Assembly: GCF_003269295.1 (NCBI RefSeq)
Contig: NZ_QLTT01000020.1
Location: 1-32,941, forward strand
Length of the DNA: 32,941 nucleotides
Direction: 5' to 3'
Source of the DNA: Lentzea atacamensis
GTDB taxonomy: Bacteria > Actinomycetota > Actinomycetes > Mycobacteriales > Pseudonocardiaceae
Part shown: positions 8,353 through 19,700 of the stretch, piece after piece
Layout of the letters: every line of letters starts with the position of its first letter
Numbering within the stretch: the stretch's first letter is position 1
Position numbers and translations under genes: made by a program
Notes under the pieces: model-generated
The model's database searches: none
Seen by the model: only the letters and a program-made list of their open reading frames with translations
Told to the model about the DNA's origin: nothing

Positions 8353-11300
8353 GTGGATCCGCAGCCCGACGCTTCATCCAACGACGGCAGACCTCGCCGC
8401 AAACGAGCACCTGGCATGCGGCGAGGTCATACTGATCGTGTCAGCGATCGTGGCCTCCGGGCCGTCGCCGACCTCGTCGAGGACGAGCTTGAATGGATCT
8501 TTCGCGATCAGCCTGTCAAGGACTACGGCATCGACGCGCACGTCGAGATCGAGGCTGACGACGAGTTGGTGACCGGGCGGTTGATCGCTTTGCAGATCAA
8601 GAGCGGCAAGTCCTGGTTCGCCGAGGAAAGTCCGGACGGATGGACCTTCCGGCCAGACGCTGACCACATCGCGTACTGGCTCGGACATTCGCTTCCGGTT
8701 CTCGTCATCCTCGTCGACACCGATCGAACGGCCTACTGGCAAGTAGTGTCGACCAGCACGGTGACGGAGACCAAAAAGGCCTACAAGCTCACGATTCCTC
8801 GAAGTCAACGGTTCGACCGGTCGGCGCGTGACCGGCTGTTTGAAGTCGGGGGACGGAGCGAGACCCTTGTCGGGTCCTTGCCTGGGCATTACCGCGTTCT
8901 CCCACCTGACACAGTGGTGAACCTACGCCGAGCCGCCGAGGTGGACGGTCTGGCAGCGGCGCGCCTTGCGGACCGGCTCTCGACCGGACGTGCGGAGCCC
9001 GCGATGACCGCGGCTTCGGTCACGGCGGCGCAGCCCACGTGGCTCGCCGACAGCGATGCAGCCCAGGACTTGTGGATGGCTGTCGCTGCTTACGCGAGCG
9101 AACACACGGCAGACCGAGAGGCGGCCGCAGCCTTCCAACTCGCGGCTGTCGCGGAGGGTCCGCGGTCAGCTCGTGCTCACGCCTTCGCCGGGCTCAGCCT
9201 GGTGTTCGTCGACCGGCCATTGGCAGCCGAACTTCTTGGTCGCGCTCGCGACGGAGGTCAGATCCTGCTGGCTGATGTCGGCCTCATGATCTTGGAAATT
9301 GCCGAGGATGTGGCCAGTGAGGTCGAGGTACCGACGTCCATTCGTCAGGCGACCGAAGCCCAGCTCGACAGCGAACCGACGGTGCTGAACGCTCTCGGAG
9401 AGGTCGCAGTGCGTCGAGGGGATCTGAACGAGGCGATCGCCTATCGACAACGTGCTGTCAACGCGTCCAGCGAGCCGCACAGCGGTATCCGACTTGAGCT
9501 GGCTCGCAACATCTGGCAGCGCGCGATGAAAGAAGGCACTCACTCTCCGCAAGAGCGTCGGCGGGCTATCGGTCATGCTCAGGCAGCGGTCGAGGATCGT
9601 CGACGCTGGGCAGGACCGAGCGCGGACGCTGTCACGGTCCTCCTCGAGCTCCTGCTGTCGAATGCCGAGTTCCACGAGGCCGTCAGAGCCGCCTTGCCCG
9701 CCTCCCAAGGCGGGACAGCCCTCGAGATCGAGTCGGTCTCCGCATCCGTAGCCTATCTGGGCGCGCTCGCGGCTCTTGCTGACGGCAGCGTGAAGGCTCT
9801 CGCGTTCTTCAAGCAGATGCTGCCAGCCGGTCCGCGGCTGCGTGAGCTGACCGCGATCGAGACCGAGGCCGAACTGTCGCTGCCCGCACGTGTCGCGATG
9901 TGGACCGAGTTGGCCCAGGAAGCAGAAGACGACACGGCCGCGGCGCGGTTCGTGTCCAAGTTGGTCAGGCTCGGAGTATGGCCTGACGCAGCGGACTCAT
10001 TGGTGCGGCGAAAAGCCCTGCCCTCAATCACATTGGCGATCCTCCGCGCCGAGTACCTCGCCAGGACGACTGACCGCGAGCTGGGTGCGGCGCGACTGCG
10101 TGAGCTGATCCCAAGCGATGCACAAGCGGTGCACGTGCTGGTCGCCTTCCTCGAAGACCACTCTGGCCCCGATGCAGCCATTCAGGAGTGCGAGCAACAA
10201 CTCCAGTCGCGACCGGATCCCATCACGATGGCGCTGCTGGCTGATCTGTTGCGCCGTCACCAACGGCTGGACCGCGCTGAAGAAGTCAGCGCGGCCATCA
10301 TCTCCAACGACGCTCTGTCGGTGGACATGCGGCTTCAAGCGTGCAAATGGCTCGTGTCGCGGAAGGTCGAGCGCGACCAGTACACAGAGGCGGCCAAAGT
10401 GGCGAAAGCCGGCCTCGCCGTACGCGAAGATCCAGATCTCGCATGGAACCTGCTGGCCGCTGTGCACAACGCGGGCGACGTGGTGCAGGCACGGGAGATT
10501 CTCGCCAGGTACCGGCCGGAACCCACGACCGAAGCCGAGATCAGACTGTGGATGCAGCTGCACATCGGCGTTCCGTTGCCTGCGACCGACGCTCCGCTGA
10601 TGGTCGACCTGGTGAGGAGGTTGCCGCCAGGAGATCTGCGCAGTGCGATCATCGGCCATCTCGTAAGCGAAGTGCTGCACGCACCGGCAGCTGATCAGCA
10701 GGCATACCCTCCGTCGCTAACCGAGACGGTCGCTGGGTTCGCCGAGGAGATCAACCACGACTCGCGCGGCATACGGAAGATCAAGAGCGATGACGAATCT
10801 TTGCGGGCAGCGCTCGACCAGGAGCAGGTGGATCCGATCGTCGCACAGCGCCATCTCGACCAGCTTCGCTCCGGGCTGAGGAGCAGCGCGGAGATCGCGC
10901 AGCTGGTGCGGGTGCCCTACGGTGCGGCACTGCTCCAATCTCCGGCTGGATTGTTGTTCGCATCGGACCTCGCCACAGGCCTTCGCCGGGCAGGAGAGGC
11001 GGCAGCACGGGATGCCTTGGTAGAAGGTCGTTGCGTAGTCGACCTTTCCGCCCTCCATTTGCTCACGCTGCTGGACAAGGACGACAGACTGCGTCTGAAG
11101 TCGGCGATCCCTGGGCTCATCGCTTCCTGGGGAACGGTGGGCGACGCGGTACACACCCGCGCCAACGCTCGCGGGCTGGCGATCGCTACCTTTGTCGCGT
11201 CGCTCACCGCTGACGGCACCTTGGAGCGGACCAGGCTGAGTCCCGCTCAGCAGGCGATCTTGCAGGAACAGGCCGCAGAGCTGGAACACCTGGCATCGGC

Positions 11301-11997
11301 CTTGATCATCGAACACGCCGACGCCGAAGGCCTGGGTGCCGCCGGGGAAGCCATCGATCTGGCACGCCGTCACAGGCGCCCATTGTGGTGTGACGACGCA
11401 GTACTCCGGCAGACTGCGCGCGGTCAGGGCGTGCCGACGTTCAGCCTGGTGGACCTACTGACTGTTCTGGCCGAACGGTCCAGCTCGGTGAACTCGACCG
11501 CGGTCCTGCAACGCCTTGCTTCCCACAACGTGGTGGACCTACCGCTTACGTCGGAGTGCATCGTTGCCGTGGCAGAACTCCGTGACTGGGAAATCGGCCC
11601 GTCACACGTCGCGCTGAGCCGGCCAGGGTGGTGGCGTTCCCAGGCTGATTGGGCGGGCACCTGGGAAAAGATTGCGGCCGTGGCCGCAGCGCAGTCTGCG
11701 ACCGCCCTGGTTGATATGACAAAAGCTGCGCTGGCTGGTGCAGTTGCGGAAGTCGGATTGGCCAGAGGAACCCAGCGCTACCAGCAGCTCGTTGTAGCGA
11801 CGCTCGTCGCCTGTCACTCAGCAGGAGTGGTTCCACCGCCGAACATGTTGGCGTTGCTCGCCGAGCACGCAGTGGTAGGACTCCCGCCCAAGCCTGAGTT
11901 TGTGCTGGCAAGCCTCATCCAGGAGCTCGAACGCAGGTCAGTCGCCGATCCTGTGACCATCAGCCACGAGCTATTGCCCGTGTTGAAGCTGAAGTAG
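8353..11997 (+). CDS. DUF4365 (PD-(D/E)XK-like) domain protein with long TPR-like C-terminus
   Basis: The protein has 1214 residues. Residues 30-160 match DUF4365: ELEWIFRDQPVKDYGIDAHVE, GRLIALQIKSGKSWF, then HIAYWLGHSLPVLVILVD and TAYWQVV. The family is predicted to have a restriction-endonuclease fold; here D61 and Q81-x-K83 occupy the expected catalytic positions. The remaining thousand residues are helical, with TPR-like units such as ALGEVAVRRGDLNEAIAYRQRAV. GTG 8353 is taken as the start; ATG 8416 (residue 22) is an alternative that still keeps the domain, and neither has a clear ribosome site. It is divergent from the split STAND pair, 275 bp away. Domain and context suggest a defence nuclease with a target-recognising solenoid, but only the DUF4365 assignment is firm. 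Confidence 0.8.
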   Translation: MDPQPDASSNDGRPRRKRAPGMRRGHTDRVSDRGLRAVADLVEDELEWIFRDQPVKDYGIDAHVEIEADDELVTGRLIALQIKSGKSWFAEESPDGWTFRPDADHIAYWLGHSLPVLVILVDTDRTAYWQVVSTSTVTETKKAYKLTIPRSQRFDRSARDRLFEVGGRSETLVGSLPGHYRVLPPDTVVNLRRAAEVDGLAAARLADRLSTGRAEPAMTAASVTAAQPTWLADSDAAQDLWMAVAAYASEHTADREAAAAFQLAAVAEGPRSARAHAFAGLSLVFVDRPLAAELLGRARDGGQILLADVGLMILEIAEDVASEVEVPTSIRQATEAQLDSEPTVLNALGEVAVRRGDLNEAIAYRQRAVNASSEPHSGIRLELARNIWQRAMKEGTHSPQERRRAIGHAQAAVEDRRRWAGPSADAVTVLLELLLSNAEFHEAVRAALPASQGGTALEIESVSASVAYLGALAALADGSVKALAFFKQMLPAGPRLRELTAIETEAELSLPARVAMWTELAQEAEDDTAAARFVSKLVRLGVWPDAADSLVRRKALPSITLAILRAEYLARTTDRELGAARLRELIPSDAQAVHVLVAFLEDHSGPDAAIQECEQQLQSRPDPITMALLADLLRRHQRLDRAEEVSAAIISNDALSVDMRLQACKWLVSRKVERDQYTEAAKVAKAGLAVREDPDLAWNLLAAVHNAGDVVQAREILARYRPEPTTEAEIRLWMQLHIGVPLPATDAPLMVDLVRRLPPGDLRSAIIGHLVSEVLHAPAADQQAYPPSLTETVAGFAEEINHDSRGIRKIKSDDESLRAALDQEQVDPIVAQRHLDQLRSGLRSSAEIAQLVRVPYGAALLQSPAGLLFASDLATGLRRAGEAAARDALVEGRCVVDLSALHLLTLLDKDDRLRLKSAIPGLIASWGTVGDAVHTRANARGLAIATFVASLTADGTLERTRLSPAQQAILQEQAAELEHLASALIIEHADAEGLGAAGEAIDLARRHRRPLWCDDAVLRQTARGQGVPTFSLVDLLTVLAERSSSVNSTAVLQRLASHNVVDLPLTSECIVAVAELRDWEIGPSHVALSRPGWWRSQADWAGTWEKIAAVAAAQSATALVDMTKAALAGAVAEVGLARGTQRYQQLVVATLVACHSAGVVPPPNMLALLAEHAVVGLPPKPEFVLASLIQELERRSVADPVTISHELLPVLKLK

Positions 11998-12095
11998 TCA
12001 CGAGACGAGCGCCTCGATCGCGCCCACGCACCCGATGAACTCGCCGTCCATACACAGGAACAGGGTCGAGCAACTCCAATCCCATCACGACGGGC

Positions 12096-13295
12096 GTTGT
12101 GCGTGCCCAAAAACCTCATCCATGCAGGTTAAGCGACATAGCGATACTCCGCCGAGACAGTCGTGTCGATCTATGGTGAGGCGTTCGATCTGGGCGGGCT
12201 CAAGAGGCTGGGGCTGGGCTCTCAAGGGTGCTGCGGCGGCGAGTGATCGGTGGGTGCGGTGCTCGTTGTAGTGCCGCTCGTACTCCCGCAGCGCACGCCG
12301 TAGGTGGGCCTGATTCCAGATCAGCGTGCGGTCCAGCAGTTCGGCCCGAAGCGTCTTCACCCAGCGTTCGATGATGGAGTTCATGCGGGGCATCCGGACG
12401 CCGGTCAGCACCGTCGCGATCCCCGCGGAACCGAGGATATCGTCGATCAACGCAGGGTATTTGGCGTCGCGGTCACGAATGACGAACTTGATCCGCGCGA
12501 CGTATCCGGAGTCCTCGAGGTCCATGAGCAAGTTGCGGATGGCCTGGGTCACCCAGGCATGGGTGGGGTGCGCGGTGGCGCCGAGTATCCATACACGCCG
12601 GCTGGCGTGGTGGATGGCGGCGAGAATGTACTGGCGCTGCCCGGTCAGCGTGACCGTCTCGACGAAGTCCATCGCCAGGATCGCCTCCGCCTGCGAACGC
12701 AGGAAGTCAGCCCAGGTAACAGTTGTCCGGCGCGGGGCCGGATCGATCCCGGCAGTCTTGAGGATCTCCCCACACCGTCGACGCGGCGATCACGACACCG
12801 AGCAGCGCGAGCTCGCCGTGGATGCGTCGATACCCCCACGAGGGGTTCTCGGTGCCAGGCGCAGGACGAGACGGCGGATCGAAGCGACAGTGCGCGGACG
12901 TCCGGGCGCACAGTTCACGCTCATGCGGGCGTGGCTGCGCTTCATCAAGTCGCGATGCCGCCTCAGCACCGTGTCCGGGCTGACCAGCAGCCGGAGCCGG
13001 CGCAGCGTCGCGCGGGTCAAGGGCACGAGCAGGGCGGCGAGCAACGCCCTGTCTTCGGCCGCAATCGTGGGCGCTGATCGCCGAGTTGCCGGTGCAGGAC
13101 CGCGAGTTGGTGGCGTAACGCGAGGATCTCGACGTCCTTCTCACCTCGGTCATGCGCAAGAGCCACTGCGGCGAAGGCGTGGGAGACGGCGAGGTAGGCG
13201 AAGCGGACCAGCACGGCCGCGATCATGCCTGATGATGATCGGTTACATGCCGATGCCTGCTGACCTGCACGGACGTATTTCTCGGCACGCACAAC
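12096..13295 (-). mobile_element. Degenerate 1.2 kb insertion sequence with terminal inverted repeats
   Basis: The two ends read inward as near-matching inverted repeats of about 35 bp: left 12096-12131 beginning GTTGTGCGTGCC, right 13261-13295 whose reverse complement begins GTTGTGCGTGCC and ends TGCAGGTCA against TGCAGGTTA on the left. They enclose one broken DDE transposase gene on the minus strand. No target-site duplication is evident, so the insertion is old. Confidence 0.75.
12129..13226 (-). pseudogene. Integrase-core (DDE) transposase, broken by indels
   Basis: Reading the minus strand from ATG 13226 gives the usual N-terminus of this transposase group (VEILALRHQLAVLHRQL). The frame then changes near 13053 (into ALLAALLVPLTRATLRRLRL), near 12851 (into ENPSWGYRRIHGELALLG) and near 12769 (into the catalytic core starting before MDFVETVTL). 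The DDE core is recognisable: D in AMDF, IRDRDAKYP, and E in NSIIERWVKTLRAELLD. The end lacks a few codons between LGG and EYRYVA; the original stop would be TAA at 12131-12129. Each break is a one-base indel. The gene cannot make transposase from this copy. Confidence 0.85.
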
Positions 13296-13760
13296 CTCTT
13301 CCGAGCGAACACCACTCGACGCGGCGGCAGCCACCTCGCAAGCGTGTCAGAGATCAGGACGGGGAACAGTCAGGCGACCTCACGCCGGTACAGCGAGCTG
13401 ACGTCGCCGTCCGGGACTCCGGAACCATTTGATCAGCCAGGCCCAGCGGCCGGTCGCGGACGGCCGGCTCAAAGACAGTGGACACACGTGGTTGCGCTTG
13501 GCCGGGGCAGTTGTCCGGGACCGGAAGCGCCGGTCGTGGCACTCCCCCACGACCGGCGACGTCATGCCACCAGCTCCACACGGCCAAGACGTACATCCCG
13601 GCACGCACACATCTCCACGGCCCGGAACGCGCGCCAAGCTGACGGGACGGCGCCCTCGGGCCGCACTCGCTGAGCACATCGCGCTGCGGATCCCGCCGGG
13701 CACGGGGAGGATCAGGTGGTGCCTGAACGGCCCGCGAACCGGCCAGGCACCACAACGGCG
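13296..13760. other. Gene-free spacer between the insertion sequence and the giant gene
   Basis: Open frames exist on both strands, as expected at this GC content, but none shows recognisable protein sequence, a ribosome site or consistent codon bias. The only clear structure is the hairpin at 13528-13558. A shorter palindrome (CGGCCG, 8-nt spacer, CGGCCG) lies just after 13448. Confidence 0.4.
13528..13558 (-). terminator. 12-bp perfect hairpin downstream of the giant gene
   Basis: CGCCGGTCGTGG (13528-13539) and CCACGACCGGCG (13547-13558) form a perfect 12-bp stem with a 7-nt loop. It lies about 200 bp past the stop of the hydrolase-caspase-giant operon and no gene intervenes. There is no T-run; GC-only hairpins often terminate transcription in actinobacteria. 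An insertion-related palindrome is the alternative. Confidence 0.5.
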
Positions 13761-16700
13761 CTACGAAGGGTCTCGACGCAGCGCGGCGATCGTCTGGTTC
13801 AGCACGTTGACATCGTCGCCAGACCGGTGCTGCGAGCGCATCATGGTGTCGCAGACGAACATCGGCGGCTTCGCCACCAACAGGTCGAGCATGTCCCGCA
13901 ACCGCGTCCGTTGAACGGGCAGCAGCCGCCGTTGAGCGGGTTTCCCGGCGGTGGGGTGAGGGGCCAGCGCACGAGCCAGTCCACTCAGGACACCGAGCTC
14001 CCGGCTCAGCTCGGCGATCTCGTCGTAGTTCACCGGTAGCCCAACGGCCGCGGTCAACGACCCGCTCACCGCGTTCAGGTGTTCTCCGGACCGCACGGCC
14101 GTCCTGGCGCGGATGCCCTGGTCGATCGCCTGGATCTCGTTCCGCTGGGCAACCGAGATCTCCGCGGCGAGCGTCATCCAATCCAGGCGCAACCAGAGGT
14201 TGTCGAATGGGACCGCAGGCTGTCTCGCGAGCCACCTGGTCAGGATCGGCTCCACGTGCCGTGACCTCGTCGCGCGCAGACCGAGGTGCCGGCACAGCCG
14301 CACCGCCAGGTCCCGGCAGGACTCCGCACCGTCAAACTCGTTCTTTCCCAACGCATCTGCGGCCAGGACCGCGGCCAGCAGCGGGACCGCGTCCAAGGTC
14401 GCTTCGTCGGTCTGATGCAGCGCGTTCCGTCCGTGGACCTCCAGCCAGGCTAGCATCGCCGTCCGCAGGCGCTCCTGGTCGTTCTCGCGCACCGCCTCCA
14501 GGAGTTCCTGGTGGGTGCCGTCGTCCCCGGTGTACCACGGCGGTGGCGTGATCGGCCTGGGCTCGAACATCCACGACGGCAGGTCGACCGGGACCGTGCG
14601 GTTGCCCGGCGCCGTCACCACGACGCTGAGCACGTCGTTCTCCTTGCGCACCTGGTCGACCTCGCACCTGAGGACGTCACCGATCTCCGGCGGTTCCCCG
14701 TCGGCGGGGAGGTCGAGCCGCAGCAGCATGTCGGACATGTAGAGCCGCGCGAGGAACCGGACGTTCTTGTCCGTCAAAGGGGTGCAGTCGGACGTGACGA
14801 CCTCGACCTGAACGGCCGCTCCGGCATGGATGTTGCGCACGCGCTGCTCGTTGACCGCACGCCCCACCAGCGTGACCGTGCCGCTGGGCAGGATTCGCGC
14901 AGTCACGTCGCCCTTCACCCCGACGACGTGCTGCTCGATCTCCTCGTTCGCCAGCTCCGTCCAGCCGATGGCGTACCGGGGCAACCACCGCGGCCGGCAG
15001 TGGTTCCGGTCCCAGCACAGGACCCCGCGCTGGCCGTTCTCGTCGATCAGGGCAACCGGCCGGAGCAACGTCTCGTTCTGGCCGGGCCCCGCTGCCTCGT
15101 TCGGATACCCGAACCGGAGCCTGCCCTCCGCGTCCGCGTGGCACCACAACAGTTCCTGGATGTCCCGCAGTCGGGCCACCGAGCTCTCGAACACGGCCGG
15201 CGGCAACCCGGGAACGAGATCGGTCACGCGGCACCGCGCCAGCCGCGCGCCGCGCCGCAGCAACACGTTCTGGCCGTCCAGCATGCCGATCGGCTGCACG
15301 GGGACGACCTGACCACGTTCGAGTGGCACGAAATCGCGCTGCAACCGGCGGGAAACGGTGATGGCGTCCCGGGTCCGACCCTCGACCGTCGCCGGCAGCG
15401 CGCCCCCGCACAACGCCAGCAGGCGCTCCCGGCCGGGTCGGTCGCTCAGCGCCTCGCGCATCCACCTCGCCCAGCTCCGCTCGGCGAGCCGCACCTCGGT
15501 TCCCGGTGCTCCGACGACCTCCAGCTCACCGTCGTTCTCCACGAGGAGAACGACGTCGTGGCGCTCGATCTGCGGCCTGTCCCCTGCCAGGGCGAGGCAG
15601 TTCGTGTCGTCCAGCCACACCGTTCCCGCCGGCGGTGCGGCGCCGGGGTCGAGCGCGTGGTCCAGGTGCCAGCACCCCTGTCCCAGCCGCACGGTCCCGG
15701 TCTCGGCGTTGACGTCGGCGACGGGCAACAGGGCCCGCTTGCCCAAGGCCGCCCGCAGGCCGGGACGCCAGCCGCGCAGCTCGACGGACGCGATCTCGGT
15801 GGCGCTCGCGACCTTGGCCGAGAGGATCAGCCGGTCGCCCGGTGCAAGGTGCTCCCAGGCGAAGCCCTCGAGCGGCACCCTGCTGTTCCCCACCCGCGTG
15901 GTCAGCATGCCCTCGACCAGGTGCACGAGCCTGCCGGGTGCCTGCTCCACCCACACGCCGTCGAATTGACGGGAGACGCCGGCGACGGGAACCATCATGT
16001 CCGTGCCGCGGCGGGTGAGGTGCTGGATGAACCCCGCGGCGGGGTAGCCGAACGACACGAGCTCGTCCTGGCGGTGCCGCAACGTCCAGCCGCGCGAGAA
16101 GAACGCGGGCTCCTCGGTGAGCCTGGCCGGCAGGGGCAGCTGTGTCACCGGCTGCACGACCTGGTCCGGCTGGGCCGGGTCGCGGTGGGTCGTCGTCGTG
16201 TCATGGTAGGTCCAGCCGAGCTTGTTCACCCGCCGCCGGACGGCATCGGCTCCACCATCCAGGTAGGACAGCTGGGACAGCCGGATGCTTCTCCTGGCAT
16301 CGTTGCCGAGCTCGTGCACCACGGCGGCGCCAGTGCTGTCGAACGACACCGTGCCGGCGAGCACCTCGTTCTCCGCCAGCGCCGCCTTCGGACCACCGCC
16401 GTCGGCGGGCCGGATCCACGCGATCTTCGGATGAGCGGAGGTGATCAGCCGTCGCTCGGACGAGGTGGCACCGTTCTGCGCGGCCGCGACCGGCAGGACC
16501 ACCGACGGCAGCCCGGCCACCGAGTAGGCGCCTCTGGCAACCGCCTGCGCGAAGGTGTCGTTCTTCGAGACGGCGCTGTTCATCGGGAGCAGGACGACGG
16601 GCCGTCCCGCCGCCGGGAGGTAGGCGCTGTCACCGACCAGCGCCGTCCGCACCGCGACGTGACCGTTCTCGAACGAGAGCCGCACCACCGATCCCGACGG

Positions 16701-19700
16701 CAGGTCCACGGCGCCAGCGATCTCGTCGGGCCTCAGCCGGAACACGACGTTCGGCTCGACCTCGAACTCGATCCTCAGCCCGTCCTCCCGGCTGCGCTGC
16801 CGGGAGACCGTGGCCAGACAAGGCGCGTCGGCGTTGCGCAGCATGCTGATCAGGGCCTTGGGCCGACGGGCCAGCGCGTCCCGGATCTTGCCCTGTGCCG
16901 TCGTGCCCCTGATCGAGTCCAGCTTGACGAGGTACACGGATCCGCGGAGGTGCCGGTGCGGTGATCTGCTCTGCAGTTCGGCGCGGTAGATGTCGGACAG
17001 CAGCTCGGACCGTGCCGAGAAGTCCCGCTTCTTCACGCTCGCGGTGAGCTGCCTTCCCCTCGACTCGCCCAGCACGTGACCGAGTTCGAGCGAGAGGGCC
17101 ACGTCGTTGGTCATCGCGTGGATGCCGGCCGCGGTCATGAACACCCGGCTGCCCTCCGGGAGCTGATCCGGCCGGAGGAAGTCGAACAGGACCTCCGACC
17201 CGCCACAGGCGACGAAGCTGTCCGAGTCCAGGCTGATCAAAGCGAACATGGCGTTCTTCTGATCCTGGCGGGCGCCGTTCGCCTCACGCCACGCGTCCAC
17301 GATCAGCTTTTTGGTCCTGTCGCTGATGCGCGCGCGATGCATGCGCACCGTCGTCGACTCCTGGTGGCGCTGGCCCTGGCGCCATCGCTGGGGGTCCCTG
17401 GTGTGCAGGCGCACGATCCGCAACTGCTCGCCGCCTGCCTCCGGCTCGACCTCCGCGAGGTGAACGGTGCCCTGCCTGGCCTCGTTGTAGATCCACGAGT
17501 GCCAGCCCCACTCCAGGTGCTGCGCGGAGATGTCCATCCGGTACCGCCCGGACCTGGACACCTTGACCTCGACCTCGGACACGACGTCGCCGTGGAACAG
17601 CACGCTCGACCGGGCGGTCAGCCGGGCACCGTCGATCGTGAGGTCGCCATCGGCGACCTGCACGACCTTGCCGTAGCCCCATTCGAACCGGTGAACCACG
17701 GCACCGCTCGAACTGGTCCTGCGGTCCACGTAGCGCAGCAACGTCCGCAGCTCGCTGCGGACACCGAGCACCAGGCCCTGCCGTTCGAACTCGGTCACGA
17801 ACCGCTCGAGCGGTACCGGCGGCACATCGCGATAGCTGGCCCGCTGGTCGCCCTCCTCACCGACCAGGACCACCCAGGCGGGCGCGTCGTACTTGAAGTC
17901 CACCCACGGGCGCTCCCCCTCTCGAAGCGGGACCCTCGACACCGGCTGGTGGCCGACCGGCACCTGCCACGACTCCTTGAGCCGGACCGCGCTGCCCTCC
18001 ACCGACGCGTTCAGGGGTGGCCGGGGACCAGCGAGGTACTTGCGGTAGCCGGCGAGCGGATCCGCGTCGGCCGGACGTTGCTGCTCACGCCTGCCCCTGG
18101 CCTCGTCCAAGGTGAATAGACGCTGGATCTCCACGAGACCTGCGTCGAACCGCGTGATGCGGACCGTGACACCGGTAGCCCGCGCGTTCCTGGTCGGGTT
18201 GAGCTGCCGCGTCTCACCCGCGAGCAGCGCGGGACGGCCGTTGACCTGGGCGACGACGACGACCCGCTGGCACTCGCCCTCGAAGGTGCGCGTGGGTTCG
18301 ACCACTCCGCCGTGCAGTTCGAAGCGGGCCTGGCCCGCGCGCCACCCGCTGAGGTGCTCGACCTCGGCGCCGGCCTCGGCTGGCACGAGGTGCACGACCG
18401 GTTCCGTCCTCGACTGCAGGAGCATCGTGGGACGGCCACGCCACGGGATGATGCCGAGCGGCAGCGTCCTGTTGTCCGGTGTGGATTCGTCCCGGAATTC
18501 CCACAAGGCACGCACCCGCACGAAACGGGTCGTCGCGGTGAACACCCAGCCGTTGTTGGTGAGCACGGCCGACACGAGCGAGCCGACCTTCACCGGCGGA
18601 TGTTCGAAAGCGGTGTGCGGCACGTCCGCGGCGAAGATCGCGTCCTGGGCCTCGAAGCACACGGCGTACTGGTCGAGCCCATCGTCCTGCCGCTCCCGGG
18701 GGACAGATATGACGAGGCCCTTCATGGTCCTGGCGCGCACCAGGAAGTCCTCGGCCACCGTGTGGTCGTTCGAGTTCACGCCCCTCAGGAACTCCCTGCC
18801 GGATAACGGAACGATCTCGCCGGTGGTCCTGCGCGCACGCCTCAGCCCGATGTTCGTCACCACGACGACCCGCCCACGGACCAGGCCGTCCTGGCGCCAG
18901 TCCTGCGTGATGGGCTCGCAGGTCAGCGACTCCGCCTCCACGTCGACGGGAAGGCCTTCCTCGGTGTAGCCGCGCACCACCCCGTGCAACGCGCCAACGG
19001 CGGTCGCACGCAGCCGCAACCTGTCGCGTTCCTCCAGATCGACGATCCTCCGGAACTCCCCGACGGTCCGGCGCGGCCTGAGCTCGTGCGTCTGCGCCTT
19101 GTCGCCGACGACCTGACCGGACCGCTGCTCGTGGTCCTCCCACGTCCGCACCGTGAACCACGTACCGCGGTTGGCCGCGCCCAGGAGTCCGTTGACCACG
19201 ACACGCGGCATGTCCGCGGTGTCCGACTCGGCGACCCACGAGCCGTCCGGGCGGCGTTCCGCCCAGTACTGGTCGCCCGCGGTGAAGTGGTTGCGCCAAC
19301 GTGCGTTGCGCGTGCAGACCAGCCGGCCGCTCGCCGGATCGGGCACCAACCGGAGCCTCGGGCGCCCGTCGAAGAGGTCCACCGCGGCGTGCACCACGAG
19401 ACCAAGCGGCCCGTGCTCAGCCACCGCCTCGCGCAGTGTTGCCTCGTCGTCGCGGGACCAGGCGGCGAACGGGATGACGAACGCCCTGCCCGGCTTGGTG
19501 CAGCAACGAACGGCCGCCTCGTGGAGCAGGTCGTCGACGAGCACCAACCGCACCGGCTGGTCGGCCGTCGCGTCGATCGCGTCCGTGGCAAGCAGTTCGG
19601 GCATGCCCCAGTCGACCGGCAGCCAGATGGTCCCGTCCCACCGGGCGACCGTGTGCACCACGCCGTGGTCCCACTCGGTGAACGACCGCAGCACGTCGGG

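Noticed and set aside
11998..12060. Minus-strand fragment reading MDGEFIGCVGAIEALVS before the insertion sequence
   Set aside because: It looks protein-like but a stop lies just upstream in frame and I cannot join it to sequence beyond the insertion; too short to support.
13354..14295. Minus-strand open frame of 313 codons at the end of the giant gene
   Set aside because: It overlaps the giant gene in another frame, is Arg/Pro-rich, and shows no recognisable domain.
14511..16964. Long plus-strand open frame (over 800 codons) opposite the giant gene, and similar ones at 16964-21299
   Set aside because: They are antisense shadows of the giant gene: rich in Arg, Pro and His, no family sequence, and expected when a high-GC gene has C or G in most third positions.
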